This document shows, piece by piece, positions 41,129-46,331 of a stretch of DNA of 46,331 bases. Position numbers and translations under genes: made by a program. Each line of letters opens with the position of its first letter. Position 1 is the stretch's first letter. This stretch comes from Bacteroidales bacterium (lineage in GTDB: Bacteria; Bacteroidota; Bacteroidia; Bacteroidales; UBA932), in the NCBI GenBank assembly GCA_017443845.1, contig JAFSXX010000038.1, positions 1 through 46,331 of the forward strand. Direction: 5' to 3'. The notes beneath the pieces were generated by a model. That model made no database searches. It had not been told where the DNA came from and worked only from the letters and a program-made list of their open reading frames with translations.

Positions 41129-42487
41129 ATGGACGCTCAGGAGAAGAAATTCCTCGAAATGACGGGCAGGCCGGTTGAAAGACTGGTCTGCTCGTTTGCT
41201 GTGCCATCCATCGTCTGTATGCTCATAACGGGCATCTACAATCTGGCGGACACATTCTTCGTGGGGCAGATCGACACGCAGTCGGTGGCGGCCCTCGGTG
41301 TGGTGTTCCCCTATATGATGCTCATCCAGGCCGCGGCCTTCTTCTTCGGGCACGGAAGCGGCAATTACATCTCCCGCGCCCTCGGGGCCCGCAATACAGA
41401 GGGGGCCACGTCGATGGCCACCACGGGGCTCGTATCGGCGATGGCGGTCTCGGCCTGCATAGCGGCGCTGAGCTTCGCGTTCCGCAGGGGGATAATGACA
41501 TTCCTGGGCTCCACCCCCACCATCCTGCCCTACGCGCTCGACTATTTCGACTATATCCTGCTGGGCACCCCCTTCATCACGGGATGCTTCGTCCTCAACA
41601 ACCAGATGCGCCTGCAGGGCAACGCCACGATGTCGATGATAGGCATCCTCTCGGGCGCCGTGCTGAACATCATACTCGACCCGGTTTTCATCTTCACTCT
41701 CGGCCTGGGCGTGGGCGGGGCGGGAATGGCCACCGCCGTATCGCAGTTCATAGGGTTCTGCATCCTGCTGCGGCTCTCCTTCGCTAGGGGCGGGGTGGGA
41801 ATCCGGCTGCGGACCTTCCGGCTCAACCGCACCGTTATCGAAGAGATCGGCGCCGGAGGCCTGCCATCCCTCTTCAGGCAGGGTTTCATGGCCATCGCAA
41901 CCATCTGCCTCAACCAGTGCGCGGCCCGTTACGGCGACGCCTGCCTCGCCGCCTTCTCGGTGGTGGGACGGGTTATGGGATTCGTCTCGGCGGCGCTCAT
42001 CGGATTCGGGCAGGGATTCCAGCCGGTGTGCGGGTTCAATTACGGCGCCGGGCTCTACGACAGGGTCCGCAAGGCACTGGTCTTCAGCATCAATGTCGCT
42101 ACGGTCTATTGCACCGTATTCGCCCTTGCGGGGCTCTTCTTCGCCCCCTCGATAATCCGTCTTTTCAGGGCCACTGACCCCGAAGTCATAGCCATCGGCG
42201 CGAGGGCGCTCCGCTGGCAGTGCCTCTCCTACCCGCTGGTGGGATTCACCGTGCTTACCAATATGTATCTTCAGAACACCAGGCAGACCTGGCCCGCGGT
42301 GCTCGTGGCGCTGGCCCGGCAGGGCATATTCCTGATTCCCGCGGTGTACATCATGAGCGCCGTGGCGGGCATCGGCGGACTCGTGGCGGCCCAATCGCTC
42401 TCCGACCTGCTGGCCTTCCTGCTCTGCATCCCGCTTTGCAAGAGCGCCATCACCAGGATGAATGCCAAAAAAATTTCCGAAAACTGA
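41129..42487 (+). CDS. MATE-family multidrug/metabolite efflux transporter
   Basis: This 452-residue inner-membrane protein has the 12 hydrophobic segments of the MATE family and the usual N-terminal sequence (RLVCSFAVPSIVCMLITGIYNLADTFFVGQI), in which the G-x-Y-N-x-x-D-x-x-F-V-G signature is clear. MATE proteins export organic cations or other small molecules using Na+ or H+ gradients. The gene starts 19 bases after the aldo/keto reductase stop, so it is probably in the same operon. That suggests, but does not show, that it exports a product or substrate related to that reductase. The end of the gene contains an A-run (AAAAAAATTTCC). Confidence 0.92.
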   Translation: MDAQEKKFLEMTGRPVERLVCSFAVPSIVCMLITGIYNLADTFFVGQIDTQSVAALGVVFPYMMLIQAAAFFFGHGSGNYISRALGARNTEGATSMATTGLVSAMAVSACIAALSFAFRRGIMTFLGSTPTILPYALDYFDYILLGTPFITGCFVLNNQMRLQGNATMSMIGILSGAVLNIILDPVFIFTLGLGVGGAGMATAVSQFIGFCILLRLSFARGGVGIRLRTFRLNRTVIEEIGAGGLPSLFRQGFMAIATICLNQCAARYGDACLAAFSVVGRVMGFVSAALIGFGQGFQPVCGFNYGAGLYDRVRKALVFSINVATVYCTVFALAGLFFAPSIIRLFRATDPEVIAIGARALRWQCLSYPLVGFTVLTNMYLQNTRQTWPAVLVALARQGIFLIPAVYIMSAVAGIGGLVAAQSLSDLLAFLLCIPLCKSAITRMNAKKISEN

Positions 42488-42508
42488 ATACAATGAGATT
42501 ATAATTCT

Positions 42509-42516
42509 TACCTTTA
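42509..42516 (+). promoter_or_regulatory. -7-like element upstream of the pntAA gene
   Basis: TACCTTTA (consensus TAnnTTTG with A in the last position) lies 46 bases before the pntAA start. No -33 TTTG is seen. Its position between the MATE gene and pntAA suggests that the transhydrogenase genes have their own promoter. Confidence 0.45.
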
Positions 42517-42562
42517 ACGGCAATTTTCAAAAAACTAAAGCAACTTTTAAAACACATACACT

Positions 42563-43720
42563 ATGATTATTGGTATTCCCAAAGAGATCATGCACGACGA
42601 GGCTCGTGTAGCAGCAACGCCCGAGACTGTGGGCAAATTCGTTAAAGACGGTTTTGAAGTGCTCGTAGAGTGCCACGCCGGCGACGGCGCCCTCTACCAC
42701 GATGAGGACTATATCCGCGAAGGCGCGAAGATGGTCGCCGATCCCCAGGAGATCTACGACCGCGCCGAGATGATCCTCAAGGTGAAGGAGCCCCTGATGA
42801 ACGAGGCCAAGCAGAAGCACGAAGTGGATATGATGCACGAGGGCCAGATCCTCATCACCTTCATCCACCCCGCTTCCCCCGTCAACCACGAGATGGTCAA
42901 GCGCCTTGCTGCCAAGAAGGTTACCGCCATCACCCTCGACGGTATCCCCCGTATCTCCCGTGCCCAGAATATGGACGCCCTCACCTCTATGAGTACCTGC
43001 GCAGGTTATAAGGGTATCCTTATGGCTGCCAACATGCTCACCACTTTCGTTCCCTCGATGTTCACCGCTGTGGGCCAGATCAAGCCCGCCAAGGTAATGG
43101 TCATCGGTGTCGGTGTCGCCGGCCTCCAGGCCCTCGCTACCGCAAAGCGCCTCGGCGCCATCACCTACGCTGCCGACATCCGTCCCATGGCATCCGAGAA
43201 CGCAGGTTCGCTCGGCGCCAAGGTCGTCGATACCAAGGTTCCCGCAGAGCTGGCCATCGCTGAGGGCGGTTATGCCAACCGTCTTCCCGCCGACGTCCTC
43301 ATCCAGGAGCAGGAAGCCCTCAAGGAGACCATCCAGGATATGGATATCGTCTTCTGCTCGGCCCTCATCCCCGGAAAGGTCGCTCCTATCATCATCACCG
43401 AAGATATGGTCAAGGGAATGAAGAAGGGCTCGGTCATAGTGGATATCTCCATCGACCAGGGCGGTAACTGCGAGCTCACCCCCAAGGGCGGCATTGAGAA
43501 GAAGTACGGCGTTACCCTTATGGGCGTCAAGAATATCCCCGGCCTGCTGCCTACCAGCTCCACCTGGATGTTCTCCAACAACCTCTATAATCTCGTTTCG
43601 TTCCTGGTCAAGGACGGCAAGTTCAACCTCGACCGCAACGACGAGATCGTCCAGAAGACTCTTGTCTGCATAGACGGACAGCTCGTACATCAGGGTGCCC
43701 GCGAGGCAATGGGATTATGA
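42563..43720 (+). CDS. pntAA: NAD(P) transhydrogenase subunit alpha, NAD-binding part (dI)
   Basis: This 385-residue cytoplasmic subunit binds NAD(H) and passes hydride to the NADP site of PntB, driven by proton flow through the membrane. The sequence matches the alanine-dehydrogenase/transhydrogenase fold: N-terminal GIPKEIMHDEARVAATP, dinucleotide-binding GVGVAGLQALATAKRLGA and DIRPMASENAGSLGAKVV. In this organism alpha is split: the membrane piece is the next gene (pntAB). The stop codon overlaps the next start by 4 bases (ATGA), giving translational coupling. Together with PntB it balances NADH and NADPH. Confidence 0.95.
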   Translation: MIIGIPKEIMHDEARVAATPETVGKFVKDGFEVLVECHAGDGALYHDEDYIREGAKMVADPQEIYDRAEMILKVKEPLMNEAKQKHEVDMMHEGQILITFIHPASPVNHEMVKRLAAKKVTAITLDGIPRISRAQNMDALTSMSTCAGYKGILMAANMLTTFVPSMFTAVGQIKPAKVMVIGVGVAGLQALATAKRLGAITYAADIRPMASENAGSLGAKVVDTKVPAELAIAEGGYANRLPADVLIQEQEALKETIQDMDIVFCSALIPGKVAPIIITEDMVKGMKKGSVIVDISIDQGGNCELTPKGGIEKKYGVTLMGVKNIPGLLPTSSTWMFSNNLYNLVSFLVKDGKFNLDRNDEIVQKTLVCIDGQLVHQGAREAMGL

Positions 43721-44013
43721 TCCATCCCCTGATACTGGTTTCGGTATTCATCGTCTGCTCAGTGCTCGGCTATTTCATCATCAGGAATGTGCCGAGCCTG
43801 TTGCATACGCCCCTGATGTCCGGAATGAACGCCCTCTCGGGCGTGACGATTGTCGGCGCCATCGCGGCCACCGGACTCGCCTTCCTGGCGGATAAAGGCG
43901 TCGTGGCGCAGATTGTCGGCTGCCTTGCCATCGTGCTGGCGGCCGTCAACGTATTCGGCGGCTTCGGTGTCACCCACCGTATGCTGATGATGTTCAACAA
44001 GAAGAAGAAATAA
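43717..44013 (+). CDS. pntAB: NAD(P) transhydrogenase subunit alpha, membrane part
   Basis: This 98-residue, very hydrophobic protein has about three membrane segments (LILVSVFIVCSVLGYFII; IVGAIAATGLAFL; VAQIVGCLAIVLAAVNVFGG) and ends GVTHRMLMMFNKKKK, the usual end of the small transhydrogenase alpha-2 subunit (G-G-F-x-V-T-x-R-M-L-x-M-F). It forms the proton channel with PntB. It overlaps pntAA by 4 bases and is followed by pntB after 4 bases. Confidence 0.95.
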   Translation: MIHPLILVSVFIVCSVLGYFIIRNVPSLLHTPLMSGMNALSGVTIVGAIAATGLAFLADKGVVAQIVGCLAIVLAAVNVFGGFGVTHRMLMMFNKKKK

Positions 44014-44017
44014 AGGG

Positions 44018-45577
44018 ATGTCTGTACTTCAGATTCAGATTATAATCAGCGCAGTTACGGCGCTGCTGGTAATGGCGGGCATCTCGATGATGAGCAAGGT
44101 CAAGACGGCCGTGGCGGGCAATCTGCTCTCGGCCCTGGCGATGCTCATCGGCGTGGTCGCCACGCTTCTCTTCGCCGGTGTCGTCTCCGTCTGGACGGTC
44201 TATGCGGCTATCCTTGTCGGAGCCCTCATCGGAGGCACAATGGCCCGCAGGGTGCAGATGATCCAGATGCCGCAGACCGTGGCCCTCTTCAACGGCCTGG
44301 GCGGCGGCGCTTCGGCCCTCGTGGGAATCCTCTCCGCGCTGCGCATCGGATTCAGCAATGCACAGCTTGCAGCCATCGACGAGGGCGGATTCTGGCCCTT
44401 CGTACAATGCACGGCGCTCCTCGCGGTGGCCGTGGGTATGATTACCCTCGTGGGAAGCCTCGTGGCGGCAGGCAAGCTGCACCGCGTCCTTCCCCAGAAG
44501 CCCATCGTGTGGAAAGGTCACTCGGTGTGCACATTGATCTTCCTGGTGCTGACCGTATGCTTCGTCATAGCGGGCATATTCGTCGACAGCGGCGCTATGG
44601 GCGTCTGCCTGGCAGGCACCCTCGTCGCCGCCTCCCTCTTCGGCCTCTGGTTCTCCGTCCGCGTAGGCGGAGCCGATATGCCGATTACCATCTCGCTGCT
44701 CAACTCCCTCTCGGGAGTGGCGGGCTCCATCGCCGGTATGGCCATCAGCGACGTCTTCCTGGTGGCGGTGGGCGGCATTGTCGGAGCCTCCGGCCTGCTG
44801 CTGACGCAGATCATGTGCCGCGCCATGAACCGCAGCCTGATGAGCATTCTCCTCGGCGGAGGGAAGAAATCCGCACCCAAGCAATCATTAACCACCGATT
44901 CACAAAACGAAGCATTAGTCAAAAGAGTTATGGACTTAGAGAAAAAGATAAAAGAACTTGAGGAACTTGTAAAGAACCTCGAAGGCCGCGTTCAGACCCT
45001 TTCGGCCCAGGTTGACGCCGCTGAAGCCGGAAAGGATGCCGCAGCAGCCGCAAAGCCCGCCGCTGAAGGCCCCACCGCGGCAAGCGTGCTCTCCGCCGCC
45101 AAGGATGTCATCATCGTACCTGGTTACGGAATGGCCCTCGCGCAGGCACAGCATCAGGTACGCCAGCTGGCCGACAAGCTCGAGAGCCGCGGAGCGCGCG
45201 TGCGCTACGCAATCCACCCCGTCGCAGGCCGTATGCCGGGCCACATGAACGTGCTGCTGGCCGAGGCCGACGTCGATTACGAGAAGCTCTTCGAGATGGA
45301 AGCCATCAACGACGACTTCAAGAAGACCGACGCCGTGGTGGTCATCGGAGCCAACGACGTCCTCAACCCCGCCGCCCGCAATGCGGAAGGCACCCCGATC
45401 TACGGAATGCCGGTCCTCAACGTGGACGAGGCTCCCGAGGTGATCGTCTGCAACTTCGACCTCAAGCCGGGTTACGCCGGCGTCGAGAATCCGCTTTACA
45501 GCCGCGGCAAGGGTGTTTACCTCGAGCTCGGCGACGCCAAGGAGACTCTCGCGCGCCTGATAGCCGCCCTCGGCTAA
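44018..45577 (+). CDS. pntB: NAD(P) transhydrogenase subunit beta with coiled-coil insert
   Basis: This 519-residue subunit has about nine membrane segments (residues 1-270), then the NADP(H)-binding domain dIII with GYGMALAQAQHQVRQLADKL, RYAIHPVAGRMPGHMNVLLAEADV, GANDVLNP and the C-terminal RGKGVYLELGDAKETLARL. Between them, about residues 284-358, is an unusual insert: a heptad-like charged coiled coil (ALVKRVMDLEKKIKELEELV...) plus an Ala/Pro-rich linker (KDAAAAAKPAAEGP). E. coli PntB (about 462 residues) lacks such a block. The DNA of the insert is AT-rich (44881-44940 is 37% G+C), unlike the rest of the gene. Confidence 0.93.
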   Translation: MSVLQIQIIISAVTALLVMAGISMMSKVKTAVAGNLLSALAMLIGVVATLLFAGVVSVWTVYAAILVGALIGGTMARRVQMIQMPQTVALFNGLGGGASALVGILSALRIGFSNAQLAAIDEGGFWPFVQCTALLAVAVGMITLVGSLVAAGKLHRVLPQKPIVWKGHSVCTLIFLVLTVCFVIAGIFVDSGAMGVCLAGTLVAASLFGLWFSVRVGGADMPITISLLNSLSGVAGSIAGMAISDVFLVAVGGIVGASGLLLTQIMCRAMNRSLMSILLGGGKKSAPKQSLTTDSQNEALVKRVMDLEKKIKELEELVKNLEGRVQTLSAQVDAAEAGKDAAAAAKPAAEGPTAASVLSAAKDVIIVPGYGMALAQAQHQVRQLADKLESRGARVRYAIHPVAGRMPGHMNVLLAEADVDYEKLFEMEAINDDFKKTDAVVVIGANDVLNPAARNAEGTPIYGMPVLNVDEAPEVIVCNFDLKPGYAGVENPLYSRGKGVYLELGDAKETLARLIAALG

Positions 45578-45638
45578 ACTTGGGTTTGGCATAATTTTTA
45601 TTATATTTACGCCAGAATTATTTTAAACACAGACTATT

Positions 45639-46115
45639 ATGAAATTGCTCAAACCCATTGTCGCTGCCGTTGCGGCACTCACGATCCTCTCATCCTGCTC
45701 GATGCTGAGCAAAACCGCATCGAACGCAACCACCAGCGGCTCCAATACCGGTACCGCACTGGCAGCCCTCTACAACATCTTCAAGACCACCGGCGGCATC
45801 GACCTCTCGAATCTGACCAACCTGATCAATCTCGGCCAGATCCTGGGCAACATCGGCGGACTCGGCAACGCTACCACATCCTTCACCGACCAGTTCTCCG
45901 AAGGCCTTATCAGCGGTTCGGCGAACCTCGTCAACAAAAACAATGTGGCAAGCGTCCTGAGCGGATTGAAGACACTGGCCAACATAGACACCTCGGCCAT
46001 CACCGGCGCAGCCTCCGCTGCCGCTTCGGGAGCTCCCTCAACGCTGACCTCCTCCTCGGCCGGTGTCTCCACCACCCTCTCCTCGCTTACCAGCATTTTC
46101 AACGCGCTGCAGTAA
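45639..46115 (+). CDS. Small Ser/Thr/Ala-rich lipoprotein of unknown function
   Basis: This 158-residue lipoprotein has a signal peptide MKLLKPIVAAVAALTILSSC (lipobox LSSC, Cys20). The mature chain is unusually rich in Ser, Thr, Ala, Gly and Asn (NATTSGSNTGTALAALYNIF; LTNLINLGQILGNIGGLGN; SAAASGAPSTLTSS) and has no Trp. It resembles no family I can name. It may be a surface or periplasmic protein of flexible structure. It is a single gene after pntB and before the tandem repeats and group II intron. Confidence 0.75.
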   Translation: MKLLKPIVAAVAALTILSSCSMLSKTASNATTSGSNTGTALAALYNIFKTTGGIDLSNLTNLINLGQILGNIGGLGNATTSFTDQFSEGLISGSANLVNKNNVASVLSGLKTLANIDTSAITGAASAAASGAPSTLTSSSAGVSTTLSSLTSIFNALQ

Positions 46116-46130
46116 CCGCGCGCCCGCTGG

Positions 46131-46165
46131 AGGCTGCTGAAGGCTGCCAGAGGCTGCTAAAGGCC
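46131..46165. repeat. 10-bp tandem repeat, 3.5 copies
   Basis: AGGCTGCTGA, AGGCTGCCAG, AGGCTGCTAA and AGGCC follow each other without gaps. The array lies 15 bases after the lipoprotein stop and 28 bases from the 3' end of the group II intron, so it is in the flanking exon DNA. Function unknown. Confidence 0.85.
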
Positions 46166-46193
46166 AAGCCACTGACAATCAGGTAACAACGCA

Positions 46194-46331
46194 ATAGAGT
46201 AGGAGGAAAGCAAAAGTAGTGAGTTTTCCTCCTACTTTTGTTTTCCGACCTCTCACACCACCGTACGTGCCGTTCGGCATACGGCGGTTCCTTACACTCT
46301 GTGCAATTGAGCATAGTAGTCCATTAGGCAA
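46194..46331 (-). mobile_element. Group II intron, 3' end (domains V and VI), truncated by window edge
   Basis: On the minus strand, domain V is visible at about 46255-46290 as ACCGCCGTA...TACGGTGGT with the bulged inner stem TGCCG-AAC-GGCA. It is followed by domain VI: GAGAGG pairs with CCT-A-CTC leaving a bulged A (46200) as the branch point, then GGAAA/TTTCC and CAAAAGTAG/CTACTTTTG. The 3' end after ...CTCTAT would be 46194, seven bases counting from the branch A. The intron-encoded reverse transcriptase, if present, lies beyond the window. A short minus-strand open frame here is non-coding ribozyme sequence. Confidence 0.88.

Noticed and set aside
46099-46314. 71-codon minus-strand frame at the right edge
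   Set aside because: It lies in domains V and VI of the group II intron, which are structured RNA; such frames are commonly annotated by mistake.

Overview
The window looks like a high-G+C member of the Bacteroidales (phylum Bacteroidota). Four things point there: many upstream regions carry the Bacteroidetes promoter type (TAnnTTTG, sometimes with TTTG 18-19 bases further up); Shine-Dalgarno sequences are nearly absent; lipoproteins are abundant; and typical families are present (FimA/Mfa1-type pilins with DUF3575, OstA-like protein beside SurA-like chaperones, peptidase C69, three-gene transhydrogenase). I cannot name a genus. Both edges fall in sequences that are usually multicopy: the first 19 nt of a 16S rRNA gene on the left and the 3' end of a group II intron on the right. 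The window is therefore probably a contig bounded by repeats.

Layout. 1-980: 16S start, rRNA promoter and leader, an IS30-type transposase remnant, REP-like hairpins and a 149-bp palindromic element. 980-8680: a giant alpha-2-macroglobulin lipoprotein divergent from pbpC, a known functional pairing in the cell envelope. 8681-9230: tRNA-His directly followed by a cobalamin riboswitch with no gene behind it. 9247-14505: a lipoprotein/outer-membrane protein pair downstream of nifJ (pyruvate:ferredoxin oxidoreductase). 14656-16923: a secreted protein, fabD, an AT-rich lipoprotein and tRNA-Arg. 16967-18748: a carboxyltransferase whose biotin-carrier domain lacks the biotinyl lysine. 18763-25036: OstA-like protein, two SurA/PpiC-type chaperones and guaB, tightly packed. 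25085-25261: a second large palindromic element. 25268-27307: C69 dipeptidase and acpP. 27725-34105: a four-gene type V (Fim/Mfa) pilus operon ending in a 1275-residue Ig-domain tip-like protein. 34162-35715: secreted M28 peptidase. 35716-36552: a gene-free block dense in hairpins and duplicated repeats, ending at tRNA-Leu. 36615-38072: OmpA/TPR protein. 38222-42487: a NapH/NapG-like fused ferredoxin membrane protein, a Tat-exported Fe-S aldo/keto reductase and a MATE transporter. 42563-45577: pntAA-pntAB-pntB, the last with a coiled-coil insert. 45639-46115: small lipoprotein. 46131-46331: 10-bp tandem repeats and the group II intron.

Functionally the window combines anaerobic central metabolism and redox balancing (NifJ, carboxyltransferase-like protein, transhydrogenase, NapH/G-like and Fe-S reductase pair), envelope biogenesis (A2M/PbpC, OstA/SurA, FabD/ACP, OmpA-TPR) and surface adhesion (pilus operon). 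The points I find most worth checking are the tRNA-linked orphan cobalamin riboswitch, the fused NapH-NapG-like protein with an internal twin-arginine segment next to a Tat reductase, and the carboxyltransferase with a Tyr where the biotinyl Lys should be.
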